Shown here piece by piece: positions 20,858 to 33,972 of a DNA stretch of 64,000 nt (position 1 is the first letter of the stretch; each line of letters opens with the position of its first letter). The stretch comes from Salvelinus alpinus. Its lineage: Eukaryota; Chordata; Actinopteri; Salmoniformes; Salmonidae. Where the stretch lies: contig NC_092100.1 of NCBI RefSeq assembly GCF_045679555.1, positions 32,799,106 to 32,863,105 on the forward strand, given 5' to 3'. A program made the position numbers and the translations under genes. The notes beneath the pieces were generated by a model. It saw only the letters and a program-made list of their open reading frames with translations. It did not search any database and was not told where the DNA came from.

Positions 20858-22950
20858 AGTATAATGACTGTGATATTGGCATGAAGATTACAACAGTTAT
20901 AACTGGACTTGTTGAGCAACTCTACAACACAACGCTACTTTGAAGACAAAACAGATCACGTTCTCACATTATTTTAGACACTTTGAAAGTAAAACACAAG
21001 TCTAACAGGTCTACACAATGCAACCTGTTTTAATTCATGCCAGAGGTACCCTCTTGTGGTGGGAGAAGGATCAGCTTTTCTGCCATAAAAACTATTCTAT
21101 TTTGGACAGTAAAAGAAGATGAGAGCCCGTGGAGCAGCATGGACACCTCCAATACTTTCCCCATAGAGATCACAGATCATTCAATTCTTATTAAAACTAT
21201 GTCACACCTCAAAAGGCGTGGTGTAAAATGTAAATTGACATTGTGTAGGTTGATTAGTATACAGAATAAAGCTACAGTACAGCTTGGATATTCCCTTTGA
21301 CTTTCCTCTCTGGGTTTCCTTAGAAAAAGCTCAGTTCTCTAATGGCCAAAGTTCAAGTGGAGTAGCTTAGTAACTCTGTGCAACCACACCATTAGACAGA
21401 TGGTGGGATCATACCCAATGCTATCTCAAGAGATAAAATGTAAAGAGTGGAAGTTCTTAGAAATATTGTTTTTAACGGTCCAAGCTTATTGTGGTTTCGT
21501 CAGCTGCACCTTTTACACGGATTTCAGACCGTGGAGAAAAAGGGGAGAGTGTTTCAAGATCAAAGCAAGTCAACATCCCTTATGATCTATTCAGATTTGC
21601 TTTTGGGTTTCAAAGCCTATACTTTTCATCGTCTCATCCTATTCGATCACATTTTTATTTTTTAACTAATCCGATTCATAGTTCACTTAAATGTTATCTT
21701 TTTAGCTGAACTAAGTTTAATGAGGTTTTTTTGCCTCAGAAACTGAAGTGTGATACCAGTTGTCTTATTATCTTAACCAAATGTATGTGACCCTTGCCCC
21801 AGTGAGCTGGATCTGGCAGCAATAATCATCCGGTGCTGCCAGGTAATGATGTACATGTGTTTGAGGGTCACCTCAAAACATAACCTGTTTTCCATCTAAA
21901 AGTAATACTATGCCCTTTCATTCCAAACAGGGGGTCACATTCTGTTGAATAATGTATTCCCCCTTCAGAGTATGTAACAGGCTTTCAGTCACCAGGCTGT
22001 CTGTGTGTTCATTCACTGCAGCCAACAGAGGGCAGCATCTAGCTAGGTAGAAAACATACATTTGTCTTAAATTTGTCTCACACAGATCCTATGTAGAATG
22101 ATGGAAACTCTACCTGGCCTACCTGAGGAAGTACTACTATATCAGGGATACTGTTCTTTCATATCCTAAAGGGACGCCGCAATGCGTCACATAGAAGGGG
22201 CCAATATGGGGTGTTCTATAACCAGGCCTCATCACAGCTCTCCACTAACACGAAGATCCACATCTTCAACACGAATGTGATGCGAACCCTGAAAAACCAC
22301 ACAACCCCTAATCAATAAACTACAATTCTTCATCGACAACTGCCTACGTTATGTACGGAGGATATAATGGCCATTTAAAATAGACACACACTCATGAAAA
22401 ACACAATGGACATATATTAACTGGACTACTACAACCCACAAGGAAAGAGAAAGCAGGGAAGGCTAAAAACCAATTGGTGACACTCCACTCTACAAGAACT
22501 GAGTAAAGCGGGCAAAAGCCCTTGCACAAAACAGAAATTGACTTACAAACAAGTATATTAGGCCACCAGCTACATCATCCTGTCACCGGCCACATCATCA
22601 TGATATGGGGATGCGGCCGGTGACACATTGCTTCTTGAAAGTCCAATATCTTGAAAACTTGACGTCTGGCATGCAAATCGTTTTGGGGCTGTATCAACAG
22701 TGGACTAATAAATAAAATACCAAAAGATAGTTTTTGAGTGGATTTTCCCTTTAACTCTGTCTGAAGAACATTTCAAACTCCTGGTTACTTCTGGATCGGA
22801 ACAGCTATTCATCCCAACGCGCACTGCCAAAGGGCGTCCTAACCACAGGTGCTCACTGTTATTGATTGGTGTGACGTCATTGGAGAACGTCACTTTGCCT
22901 AATATTAAATTACGTTTATTATTGGGTGTGCGTTAATAGATATGAATACT
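20858..22950. other. Non-coding, mostly single-copy DNA
   Basis: No gene or recognised repeat was found. A short near-duplicate phrase (CCGGCCACATCATCATGATATGG with GCGGCCGGTGACA, about 22577-22625) makes a weak hairpin with CACCGGCC. Confidence 0.4.
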
Positions 22951-23008
22951 AAGGCCTAAATGAATAAGGGCTAAATGAATAAGGCCTAAATGAATAAGGC
23001 CTAAATAA
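22951..23008. repeat. Minisatellite, 15-bp unit, four copies
   Basis: The unit AAGGCCTAAATGAAT is repeated four times with one base change in copy two and a shortened last copy. Confidence 0.9.
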
Positions 23009-23334
23009 TTACTGGAAATATGTTGAGATGATTCATGTTTATTATAAAGGGTTTATCATTATAGGCTAGCCTACTTACCTGTTGTGAGGTTGAAGAAAAT
23101 GTACCCGTGTTATTTGGATCGGACGGCATTGCCCAAGGAAGGGATAAGCAGTTTCCCTTTTGTGTGGCAGTCTGCTGTAGTTTCTGTAACAGAGAGGGGC
23201 TTTAGGCCTAATGTACATTGTTGCTGTGAGCTGTGCCATGACGCTTAGGCGTTTGTATTGCGCTGTGTAAGTATCTTAAAATGTTTATACAACTAATGTT
23301 GATAATGTTTTGTACACTCAGTGTATATGATGGT

Positions 23335-23728
23335 GTGTATAGACATTATGGGCAGTATATGACTAGAAAAGGTGTGTACAGCAGTAGTTATATAGGATAG
23401 GCCTTGACTAGAATACAGTACATACAGTACATGTGAAGGGGTAAAACAGTAGGTAAACATTATTAAAATGACCAGTATTCAATGACGATGTACATAGGGC
23501 AACAGTCTCTAAGGTGCAGGGTTGAGTACCAGGTGGTAGCCGGCTAGTAACTGTGAATAAAGTTCAGGGCAGGGCACTGGGCAGAGGCCTGCTAGTGATG
23601 ACTGTTTAACAGTCTGATGGCCTGGAGATAGAAGCTGTTTTTCAGTCTCTCTGTCCCAGCTTTGATACACCTGTACTGTCTACGCCTTATAGATGGTAGA
23701 GCGGTGAACAGGCTGTGGCAAAGGGGGC
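23335..23728 (-). mobile_element. LINE 3' region, Rex1-like, truncated
   Basis: Minus-strand phrases such as CCACAGCCTGTTCACCGCTC and GTACAGGTGTATCAAAGCTGGG belong to the reverse transcriptase C-terminus and 3' UTR of a Rex1-like LINE family distinct from the 14.7-kb copy. The frame is broken, and the 5' end is truncated near 23728. Confidence 0.6.
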
Positions 23729-23729
23729 C

Positions 23730-24629
23730 AAGCCAAATTTGGATGGTTGTTGAGTCAATTAGACCATGCAAATTTGAAGTTTATCTTATTTCAAGCTTAT
23801 CATGTTATTTCAGAATATTTTGCCAAGGTAGCTGGCTAACTCCTTGATCCTGCTTTGTAGTTTACCCTTCTGCACTCTGTCACCGTAAATAAACCATTAG
23901 GCCCCTATGCAATTGAAGATGTTGTAAGCCTGCCTTCCTACATCTCCCTTGGCTACCCTGGGCCCCCTATTGTTTTACATAATAACAAGACTCATACAAT
24001 ACAATGCCATTCCTGTTACAACATTACTATGCAGGTAAGTTATAGCACAACATACTGCAAGTGTTTATTTTAGTTACCCGCTGGAGTTTTGCGCAACTGA
24101 CTAAACATATTGTAGGTCTATTGTGGAGTGGGCCTCAGTTTACAAAATGGAGTGCAATCATAAGTTGCTTTACCATTTCCATGCCAGATTCATTACAGCA
24201 GACATTTAAATAATATGATATGAGCAATGGTTTCTCTAAATGAATCAAATTACGTTTTGTGCTTCATGTATGCCTAAGCTAATGAAGACACATATTTACT
24301 AATAGAATGCTAAATGGCTCCAACCAAAGCTACATTTTCTAGCCCATTACCAGGGAGTGTGTTTTCATTATGTTTCAAATTCATTATGTTTCAAATTCCA
24401 TCCATTTGAGAGGACACACATGCATCATGCATGCACATAATTGCCCCTCTCTCTTTCTCACCCTCTCACCTGCTCATTCTCCCTCCCTCCATCCCTCACA
24501 CGCACACACACACGCATTGCATTACTGTATAAGTAGTGCTGCTGAAGATGCGCCAAGTGCTTTGGTATACATACATACTGCTACAAATGTCAACCTACTT
24601 TATGGTAAAGAGAGGCTGGATCCAAATGT
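23730..24629. other. Non-coding DNA; pyrimidine/CA-rich stretch at its end
   Basis: No gene was found. About 24440-24520 is rich in CTCTC and CACAC, a low-complexity tract directly upstream of the candidate divergent promoter. TTATGTTTCAAATTC is duplicated in tandem near 24368-24400. Confidence 0.45.
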
Positions 24630-24775
24630 ATGGAGTGCGAGTGTGTGACGCGCTTCCTCTTTTCTGCGCACAGAAGTAGGAGGGGCTTGATACGGTGGAG
24701 GCAGGACTGCTGCTGCACAGTGTGTGTGTGTACATCCAATTCAGCTCGAACGCACTAACGAGTGACAGATTTCAG
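24630..24775 (+). promoter_or_regulatory. Candidate promoter and untranslated first exon of a divergent gene
   Basis: CpG dinucleotides cluster here (GTGCGAG, GACGCGC, TGCGCAC, CTCGAACGC, AACGAG) in otherwise CpG-poor DNA. The segment ends ATTTCAG|GTAGGA, a good splice donor at 24775/24776. It points away from the C2CD4 gene, and no long frame crosses it. In mammals TLN2 lies divergent to a C2CD4 gene with long non-coding first introns, so this could be a tln2 first exon; that identification is inference from remembered gene order. Confidence 0.4.
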
Positions 24776-26816
24776 GTAGGATTTAACGTTCTTTTATCGC
24801 TCTAACGTGTTTTAACACTGACGTTTTAGGTTGGTATGTGTACTGGCCAACTGGGCTGTATGGTAGCCTATGTCATTACGGTATTTGATTCGAGCGCCCT
24901 AATGCATTACACATAATGAAAACCTATGTTCAGTCGTTCTGATTCAGACTCAGAACTGACTTTTAATTTATCTTGTCTATGGGTGTCGCATAAATTCAAT
25001 ATTTAACCAGTTTTATTTTTGACTGGGTTACGTTGCAATTTCATGTGTCGTTTGCCCATAATTTCATCATTGATGATTGTTGATATAATTGCACCTGACA
25101 CTGCAAACATGTACGCTATTTAATATGTGACAATCATACAACTTCAATAAACATAAGTGGCAAATTTGAGTAAATTTGGACTGGTTTCCTGAACCTCGTG
25201 CTAATGGAAAAACATTCAGTCCAGTCTCCAGTGCTGTTATCGGAAGGATGTGCGAATTTAAGAGGCAATCCCGTATTGGTGTTGCTAACGTTTGATTTTC
25301 TGTAGGCTACTTTGAAGGTTCCATAGCCAGTACTGTCATCGCTAGTGTGAATTTGCCGCCATATCTTAATGGTAGCCTGTGTCTGAAACCTATCAATGCC
25401 ATGTTATCAAAACTAACCAGTAATATAATTACTGTAACCCAATACACCACTGGGCTGCTCTACTACTAGTTTACATCAAGACAAGACAAAACAAAATCTG
25501 ATTATGATATTAGGCTGTAACCCAATAAATCGTGTCCATAGGCGCATCAGTGGTTAAAAATAAGAACCTGATTTAAATGTTTTTATCAAGGTTGAGTGTT
25601 TTCCTGTAGCCTACATGTAGTTTGATTGCAGGATGACTATAAACAACGAGCCTCACACTCATAGCATAAGCTTAGCAGTTTACATCAGTGGCCTATGATG
25701 CTGAGTCCATGTCAGAAGCAGAAGACAGATTGCGATTACTGCTACTCCTGCCTTCTTGTTCATGTATTTCCAGACCAGAGTTGCGCCCATATTTGGTATC
25801 GGAACGCTACAGATTAAGAGATTTTATACCATAGTGTCCAAAGGTGCATTCCAGGATAGTCATAAATATTAGGTCCACATTTACCAATCAGGGATCCTAT
25901 TTACATTTCTGTAGATCAAACCATTTGGACTAGTATGAATACCCATATTAGCATGCTCCATATATCAAGATGTGAAATTGATAATAGAGGCACAATATAG
26001 ACACAAAATAAAGGAAATATCTTGGTAGCCTATAAGTGTGATATCTTGTGCTCAGCTTTTGTCAAACTGCTACATAGTTGATATGCCTAAGGGCATTCTG
26101 CTCCACAGTAAGCTTCCTTGTTGCTATATGTGGACCATTCATGTGACAGATTTCCCACCAGTCTGACATGCTGAATTCCAAATTGACCCTTAACCCTTAC
26201 CGCCCAGGCACTCCTGTAGATCTGAAAGGAATGCTTATGTGTAATGTCAAGTTTTTAACATATTGCTTAAAGCTATCCAGCCCTTTCAGAGCTACGTAAG
26301 TGCCTTAGGGTTTAATTAGGCCGAGACTAAAATGTCTAAAGTACATCTTTGGCCTTATCAATCACATAGACATTCCATGCAGATTCTTTGCCTGCCCACT
26401 CCCCATGTCAGTTGGCAGTGTGCCTTCCTACTCCCATGAGTCAGCTGTCTATCTCTGCATTGCCACTGGAGGAGCTGGAACACAAGTCCTCTATAATGTA
26501 TGTCAGTCACTATTGGTGGCTAGAGGAAGGGCTCTCTGAAGATCACATTGACATGATGTGCCAAGAAAGATACGCTTGAGACTGTAGGCTGCTGGAAAGG
26601 ATTGAAGAATTCTAAACATCTTTTTGCAAAGGGATTGTGCTGGATGGGTCAATTGATGAGTGTGTTTTAATTTCACCCTAGCCACTAAACTGATGTGTGC
26701 CGTAATCAGACTTAAAATACACTCTAGGACTTTGCATAGAGTAATGATATCTGAATGTCATATACTCTTTGAAGAATATGATATTGAAGGACAGGGTATG
26801 TCTAGAGTGTTCAGGT
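24776..26816. other. Non-coding DNA, possibly intron 1 of the plus-strand gene
   Basis: Single-copy in appearance with no recognised repeat. CpGs remain fairly frequent to about 24900. No exon is supported. Confidence 0.4.
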
Positions 26817-26824
26817 GTTATGCA

Positions 26825-28110
26825 TAGGGATGGGCATTTGATGTCTTTTGACTGTTCGAATACTTGAATAAAACAAATAATACATTACTTTCGAAGGCCC
26901 GCACTGGGATAAAATCTGTATGCATTTGTCTACACTCAGTGGACAGTTTATTAGGTACAACCATCTAGTAAGATTAATTTATTGAAACCTTAACATCAAC
27001 TGCTTATATTATATTGTAGAACACAATCTTCAGTAAGGCAGTAACCTCAGCAGTGGCACTTGCTTTTAGAAGCCTATGGCTGTGCAATGGCATTGCCTTG
27101 TTTTGTTAATTTAGCAGACAAGACACTCTTATTTCCTGAGCCCTTATCACAGTGAAGATGCCTATTTTATAGTAAAAAAACATTATGTAATATAACAAAA
27201 TGAAATAGAACCATATTTTTTTACAATTGTAAAAGAGTTGCCAGTGCAAATGGATGTGCATTTCATGCCTGGAACAGTTATTCTCAGAGGGATAATTTGA
27301 AACGGGGCTCAATTTGGCGAGTTGAAAGACAGATTTGTCTTCTTTTCAACATACAGAAGTTTTATTTAGTTTATTTTTCCTGTTTGGAATTTTCTAAATG
27401 GATGAACAATTCCACATTGAACACTCCATGGTAATTATTTGTGATGAGTAGGCATATGCTTAATGATTCTGATGACGACACAGAGCGTATTTGTTTTCAG
27501 TGTGGAAGCTGTCTATGTTTAGTGGGTTATAGCCTATGCTAACCAATTCTCAATGGCAGTAACCGTTAGCAAAGTAGCTTAAGTGGAAAATAGAAGGGAC
27601 ACAATTATTCCAAAACTGTAGCTCATTGTTGGAACACATATTTTCCTACTTCAATCAACCAGTCCATGTTGAATTTGTGATAAAACTCTTGTCAATTGTC
27701 AAGGAATGTTGCTTGTGTATCCCATAAGTTGGATACGTTTTTATAGGGATTTATTACTGTAGGCCTAGCGGGAGCTTGTGTGCGCACTCAGCACGCGTGT
27801 TTGGAGGGAGCGGTCGGATCCCAATAGAGTGAAAGAGACACGAAGGGTAAAGGAAATTAGGGAGACGAACGTGTGATGCTTGGCTTGGTTTCTTTTTTTG
27901 TTGTGCCCCGCAAATGCACATGTACAAATGGAACACTAGAGCCAAGGCAAGTTAACATTGTCTTCAAAACAACATTTCACTTGCCTGTTTGGGCAGCCAC
28001 AAAGCACATTCCACTAAATAGTTATACAGTATTTGAAAATGATTTGATCGCTAGTTAAAGATCGAGCTTTGACATCCATTTGAAGACTCGTTTTCTCATG
28101 CCCATCCCTA
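26825..28110. mobile_element. Non-autonomous hAT-type transposon with intact ends
   Basis: The left end TAGGGATGGGCAT (26825-26837) and right end ATGCCCATCCCTA (28098-28110) are perfect 13-base inverted repeats. They are flanked by identical GTTATGCA (26817-26824 and 28111-28118), the 8-base duplication of hAT elements. The 1286-base interior has no transposase frame, so it would depend on a hAT transposase in trans. The perfect ends and duplication indicate a fairly recent insertion. Confidence 0.88.
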
Positions 28111-28119
28111 GTTATGCAT

Positions 28120-29052
28120 CCACACTGAACCGTTCCAGCGCTAACTCTTTGCCAGTCCATGTTCAGAGATAGTGGGACCTTCCAATGATTCTACAGTACA
28201 GAGCATCTGTGCTCCATCAGTCTGTCTTGTACACAGTTAGCTAAATATAACATTACCACAAGTGTCACAAGCTCAGATGGAGCACGCACTTGCCAACGAC
28301 GACTGATAAAATCCTATTCAATTAATCGAACATCACCTCATGGAAACACAAAGGGGAATTGTGCAGCTATTGATCCAGAGGTTACAATATCAGCAGCACT
28401 GTACCACTCTTAACTGTCTGAGGCACACAGCACATTTCTACATCCCAACAGAGTAGTCAAGTCCATGGGTCTCATTCTACCCTATATTCTATCAGTTGTT
28501 GATCTAGCCAATAGCCATCACAATATATAGGCCTACCAACAGTAGTAGACCACCTGGTATAGACAAGTGAAGTAATCCTGTCTCTGTCATGTGTGCACAC
28601 ATCAGATTATATTCAACATGCATTCAGTGCTGTCAATACGCACTGAAACCTGGTATCAGGTCATACAGTAATTACTATCAGTTGACCTCTTGACTTATCC
28701 TCATCTAGCTGGAGTACATAAACTTCAGCTATCTTTTTAATAGTTTGGACATTGCCTTTGCCTGATCACAAGCCATCCATTTAAGAGGCCATTATGAAAA
28801 TGACTCTGGATTATGGGAAGCTGTTAAGGTCTCTGTTATAACACACTCTAATTCATTCAGAATTTCCCTCCCTGTGTAAATTATTCAATTTTATTGTGTT
28901 CTGGGGAGTTACTAGTATTTGAGATCCCATATGGGACTCTGCAAAAATGTCACTGGGAGACGGCACACTCCAATTACCAGTGGCCCATGCTAGATAAATA
29001 TATTTTTTTCATTTTTGGCAAATTACGACATTTTGTGGCATGTGTTTTAGAT
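28120..29052. other. Non-coding, apparently single-copy DNA
   Basis: No gene, RNA or repeat was recognised. Confidence 0.45.
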
Positions 29053-30275
29053 AAAAAGGTAAGGGGGTGGATCAGAAAACCAGTCAGTATCTGGTGTGAC
29101 CACCATTTGCCTCATGCAGCGCAACAAAACTCCTTTGTGTCGAGCTGATCAGGCTGAATGTGGTCCCACTCCTCTTCAATGGTTGTGTGAAATTGCTGGA
29201 TATTGGTGGGAACTGGAACACACTGCCTTATACGAGCATCAAAAACATGGTCAATGTGTGACATGTCTGGTGAGTATGCAGTCCATGGAAGAACTGGGAC
29301 ATTTTCAGCTTTCAGGAATTGTGTACAGCTCCTTGCGACATGGGGCTGTGCATTATCATGCTGAAACATGAGGTGATGGAGGCGGACGAAGGGCACGACA
29401 ATGGGCCTCAGGATCCTGTCACGGTATCTCTGTGCCTTCAAATTGTCATAGATAAAATGCAATTGTGTTGGTTGTCCGCAGCTAATGCATGCCCATACCA
29501 TAACCCCACCGCTACCATGGGGCACTCCGCTTGCCCACACGACACCATATATACTATCTGCCCGGTACAGTTGAAACCGGGATTCATCTGTGAAGAGTAC
29601 ACTTCTCCAGCGTGCCAGTTGCCATCGAAGTTTAACATTTGCCCACTGAAGTCGGTTACGATGCCAAACTGCCGTCAGGTCAAGACCCTGGTGAGGAACT
29701 TCCCCAAGACAGTTTCAGAAACTTTGTACAGATATTCTTTGCTTGTGCAAACCCACAGTTTCATCAGCTGTCCGGATGGCTGGTCTCAGACGATCCCGCA
29801 GGTAAAGAAGCCGGATGTGGAGGTGCTGGGCTGGCGTGGTTACACGTGGTCTGTGGTTGTGAGGCCAGTTGGACGTACTGCCAAATTCTCTAAAAAGATG
29901 TTGGAGGGTAGAGAAATTAACATTATATTCTCTGGCAACAGCTCTGGTGGACATTCCTGCAGTTAGCATGACAATTGTACGTTTCCTCAACTTTAGGCAT
30001 CTCTGGCATTGTGTTGTGACAAAACTGCACATTTTAGAGTGGCATTTTATTGTCCCCAGCACAAGGTGCAGGTGTGTAATGATCATGCTGTTTAATACGC
30101 TTCTTGATATGTCAGGTGGATGGATTATCTTGGCAAAGGAGAACTGCTCACTAACAGTGATGTAAACACATTTGTATATAACATTTGAGAGAAATAAGCT
30201 TCTTGTAGGTATGGAACATTCCTGTGATCTTTTATTTCAGCTCATGAAACATGGGAACAACACTTAACAAATGTT
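29053..30275 (-). mobile_element. Tc1 element, near full length, ends eroded
   Basis: The right side carries CAGCTCATGAAACATGGGAAC, the subterminal sequence of a common salmonid Tc1 family, but the terminal repeat itself has decayed. The left side has GGATCAGAAAACCAGTCAGTATC just beyond the transposase end. The orphan terminus at 8302-8345 is from the same family. Confidence 0.82.
29112..30009 (-). pseudogene. Tc1 transposase, frameshifted
   Basis: The probable ATG is at 30009-30007. The N-terminal frame (to about 29715) holds the helix-turn-helix region (MLTAGMSTRAVAREYNV) and then RPRVTTPAQ. The catalytic half is in another frame: FTDESRFQLY (first Asp, about 29590), GGVMVWACIS (glycine box), FQHDNAQPHVAR (second Asp, about 29355) and YSPDMSHIDHVFD, where the third acidic residue, normally Glu in Tc1, reads Asp. 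At least one frameshift and internal stops near 29640-29715 inactivate it. The plus-strand frame 29319-29966 is its shadow. Confidence 0.85.
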
Positions 30276-31221
30276 AGTTTGAGGTGAAATATGTGGGATA
30301 AGACTAATGTGCTAAGACGTCGATGGGAGACTATTCAATCTGTTGATCTGCAAAAAAAGCAGTCCAATAATGCAACACAGGTCATAATGACAATGGTTAA
30401 TTAAAAACAGGCAGTTGTTCTTGGTCTAGTGCCAGTGAAGAGGACAAGCTGCTGTTTACTGTGTGTGAGATTTGACCTATGTGTTTCTGCCATCCACTAG
30501 AAAGTGGTTTTCCTCCCAGCTGTTGCAGTTGCTCCATCACCAACATAACATTCCTGGATGGAATTCCCCAGGAAATGTTTAGTCGGAGGGTTGGGAAGTA
30601 AGGGTTTTGGAGTCATCAGAGAGTGTGATTGTTGAACGATAAAAATGCATGATGATGAGTGTGTGGGAGCTGGAAACTGCAGCAAACCCTGTGCTATACT
30701 GTACTGCTGTGGCTCTTGACCCTGTATTTGTGTTTTCTGTTTACCACTGAAATAGATCTCTCCTTCTCACTGATGTCTATATGGTCACGCACAGCAGCCT
30801 CCATAGGGCTTGCCTCATCCTCCGCTGTTTTTTTAAGGAACTCAAGGCAGATATACAGTATGTTATTCTTTCTTCTTCCTATGCTTTGGGCCAACCATAA
30901 GTATTTCTAGCATGGTGGATGGGTTTTGCAATGACTAACCATGGGTACTATGAACTATCCCTTTGATTCCGTAGCAATGAAAGGCTTGGGTGTGGAGAAT
31001 TGGTGGTTTTATCTTATTTATTAAGTTAACATTGTTTGTGTGGTTGTTTGTTGGGTGTGTGTTCAGGTTAAAGGAGCAAGACATTATTAGACTTAGACAG
31101 TGACAAAAATACTTTTTTTGGGGGTTTAATATGTTCTGTCCACATACCACTAGTTTGAGTATGGTGCATGTGGCTTGTCTCATATGAGACACTGATGGAA
31201 CACCTGAATCATAGCTTTTCA
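30276..31221. other. Non-coding, apparently single-copy DNA
   Basis: Nothing convincing was found. Short frames at 30659-30910 lack supporting signals. Confidence 0.4.
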
Positions 31222-31936
31222 CTGGAGCATCACTCTTCTTTGTGATCAAATAGCACTTACACAGCCTGGAGGTGTGTTTTGGGTTGTTGTCCTGTTGAAA
31301 AACAAATGATAGTCACACTAAGCACAAACCAGATGGGATGGTGTATCGCTGCAGAATGCTGTGGTAGCCATGCTGGTTAAGTGTGCCTTGAAATCTAAAT
31401 AAATCACTGTGTCACCAGCAAAGCACCATCACACCTCCTCCCCCATGCTTCACGGTGGGCACCACACATGCAGAGATTGTCCGGTCACCTACTCTGCTTC
31501 TCACATAGACACTGCGACTGGAACCAAAAATCTCAAATTTGGCCTCATCAGACCAAAGGACAGATTTCCACTGGTCTAATGTCCATTTCTCGTGTTTCTT
31601 GGCCCAAGCAAGTCTCTTCTTATTGGTGTCCTTTTGTAGTGGTTTCTATGCAGCAATTTGACCATAAAGGCCTAGTTCACACAGTCTCCTCTGAACAGTT
31701 GATGTTGAGGCTGCAGCAGAGGTAACTCTGGGTCTTCCTTTCCTGTGGCGGTCCTCATGAGTCAGTTTCATCATAGCGATTGATGATTTTTGCGACTGCA
31801 CTTGAAGAAATTAAAATAAATCTTGAAATGTTCTGCATTGACTGACCTCCATTTCTTAAAGTAATAGCCTGTTGTTTCTCTTTGCTTATTTGAGCTGTTC
31901 TTGCCATAATATGGACTTGGTCTGGTACTGGTACTG
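31222..31936 (-). pseudogene. Tc1 transposase, 5' two thirds, both termini missing
   Basis: The start ATG is at 31907-31905 (MARTAQISKEK), followed by the helix-turn-helix (GGQSMQNISR ... SSAVAKIINRYDET). A deletion removes the middle linker around 31740-31700. The catalytic domain is readable toward 31222 with the complement of [14 protein letters not shown] and [14 protein letters not shown] motifs. The C-terminus and both inverted repeats are absent. It belongs to the same family as the copies at 53981-55336 and 11220-11550. Confidence 0.8.
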
Positions 31937-31939
31937 TAA

Positions 31940-32336
31940 GTGCATGTGATGCCAAATAGCCTACAGTGAATTTGTCTCCCAGTGTCTGTTGGAAAGCAGA
32001 CTGAACCAGGTTTTCTAGGATTTTAAATGTGCTTAGCTCTATTCCATTTATTTTTATCTTAATTAAACTCCCTAGTTTTTGCCAATGACAAGCATACCCA
32101 TAACAATGCAGCCACCATGCTTGAAAATATGAATAGGGGTGTTACTCAATGATTTGTTGTTGGATTTTCCCCAAACATATTGCTTTGTGGTAAGGACATA
32201 AAGTTAATTTATTTTCCAAATTTTTTGCAGTTTTACTTTAGTGTCTTATTGCAAATAGGATGCATGTTTTGGAATATGTTTTTATTCTATACAGGCTTCC
32301 TTCTTTTCACTCTGTCATTTAGTTTGTATGGTGTAG
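31940..32336. other. Non-coding DNA
   Basis: No feature beyond AT-rich sequence was found. CAGCCACCATGCTTGAAAATATGAA near 32108-32133 may be a remote Tc1 remnant. Confidence 0.35.
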
Positions 32337-33835
32337 TAGGGTTGGGCGGTATCCAGATTTTCATATCCACATACCTTCCTTCTCTCACACTTGGATTTAC
32401 AGTATTACTGGTTTAGTACACAAGGGGGCACAAAAAAAATCTAAAAGCCCATTGGGTGTCTATTACCAGAATGCTAACAACATTGGCACAAGTAATAGCA
32501 AATTTCCATAGAGGCTGCTAACTAAATAATCTTAAGAGCGCAAATGAAAATAAACTAATTGCAAAGACCGGCAGTCCAGCGTATAAAGTTATACAAATAT
32601 AGGTAGGAGCTACCGAATATCATGTTTTGTGAATTTGGACATTTACAAGCAAATGTGACCTGGAGACATTGTGCTTAATGAACAAATTTTTGAGGTACGC
32701 TTGTCTGAAGAAAGGACAGTACTGTGTAAACACTGTGTTTGTGTGGAGTCTGGGAGTTGCTAGGGCAACAGGCATGCCTGCTCTGCTCGGAGAAGATAGG
32801 GGAGGAGCAGACGGGCCAAGAACTGAGAGGAGAAAAAATGCAAGGAAATCAAGCTGCAGTGGCAGCTGTACATATAACTCATCCAAAGGGCTTTGACTTC
32901 TCAACCATGGCAGAAAACTAACATAATAGTTGTGACCTTATTAATTCAGCCACTTACTTAGATAACTAGCATGTTAAGCTTAGGGGTCGCCCTAACGCAG
33001 AATTCTTTGTTTTCACGCAGGAAAAAATATCAAATGCATAAGAAATATCTAGCTGCATTTTGTAAACTCAAATCTAAAATGCTTCTTATTGTAATTTTTG
33101 CTCAGCATCAAACACATTTTGTGCTTCAGTTGACCTTGGATTAGAATTCACGAACGAGCGTTCTATCAAAAGACCGCACTCTGACTGATGTGTAGCTTCT
33201 TTTCTCTGGTACTTTTCTCTGTGTAGCCAGCCTACTTCTCTCTGGTTAAATGCAAGATTAACTTTGGGCAAAACATTAGTAAATGTAGCTGATTACATTC
33301 TTTCTATAATAAACATTACAAATATGATGGCCATGCATAATTTTTTGCAAAAAATACCTTGATTTTTAATTGTAAGCTCATTTGGCTGCCAGCCAAATAG
33401 TGTTCCACTTCTGTTGTCGTCTGATGACAATGAAGCTGTTTTCTGCTGAATGTGTTGCATTAATGTATTTTCTGTGAAGGAAAACTATAGTTGCATGTCC
33501 CTGATCACTATTGAAACAAAAAAACACTGTTGACATTCAATATAAAACAAGACCTCTGTCAATACATAGCTGGACTCACCTGCTCCTGCTTTCTCCCGTT
33601 GTGCCATTTACAAACAAACACGTGACTGGCTAAACTGTTCTGGGGAGCTACGGAAAGATTCATAATGTAAAATAATGGGACAGGTGAAATGAAGAATGTG
33701 GTCTGCTTTATCTCCTAACATATTGCACAAGTTGACTGCAGGTATTTACTTAAAAAGTAGCAAAATATTGACAAACCATCCCGTGGCTATTTCCAAATTC
33801 CCCGGTATATGGTATTTACGGTATACCACCTAGTT
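32337..33835. repeat. Degenerate DNA-transposon-like repeat with GGTATACC ends
   Basis: The left edge reads TAGGGTTGGGCGGTAT and the right edge CCCCGGTATATGG ... GTATACCACC, echoing the ends near 43250-43302 and 58120-58178. About 33600-33830 matches 43020-43302 (shared AACACGTGACTGG-like start, TTGCACAAGTTGACT, GGCTATTTCCAAAT). No transposase frame was seen. Boundaries and superfamily are uncertain; hAT is possible because the 58178 end reads AGCCCTA. Confidence 0.45.
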
Positions 33836-33892
33836 TCATATGCATTTTTATAATCATCTGATTTGACCACATATGCACAGTGGTGTAGTGCA

Positions 33893-33972
33893 GTGTTTCC
33901 CAACCATTGTCCAGGGTTACAATAAAAAATGTGTACTGTTGGTGGTACTCGAGGACCAGGGTTGGGAAACAA
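33893..33972. repeat. Short palindromic MITE
   Basis: Perfect 10-base arms GTTTCCCAAC (33895-33904) and GTTGGGAAAC (33961-33970) enclose about 56 bases containing GTACTCGAGGACCAGG. This compact inverted unit is common in fish genomes. Confidence 0.75.

Noticed and set aside
22951-23008. CRISPR-like direct repeats
   Set aside because: Units are contiguous with no spacers and the genome is eukaryotic; it is a minisatellite.
29319-29966. 215-codon plus-strand open frame
   Set aside because: It is the reverse strand of a Tc1 transposase, whose motifs are readable on the minus strand.
32329-33888. TGGTGTAG at 32329-32336 and 33881-33888 as an 8-base hAT duplication
   Set aside because: The right copy is not preceded by the expected inverted end; 45 bases of other sequence intervene, so coincidence is likely.
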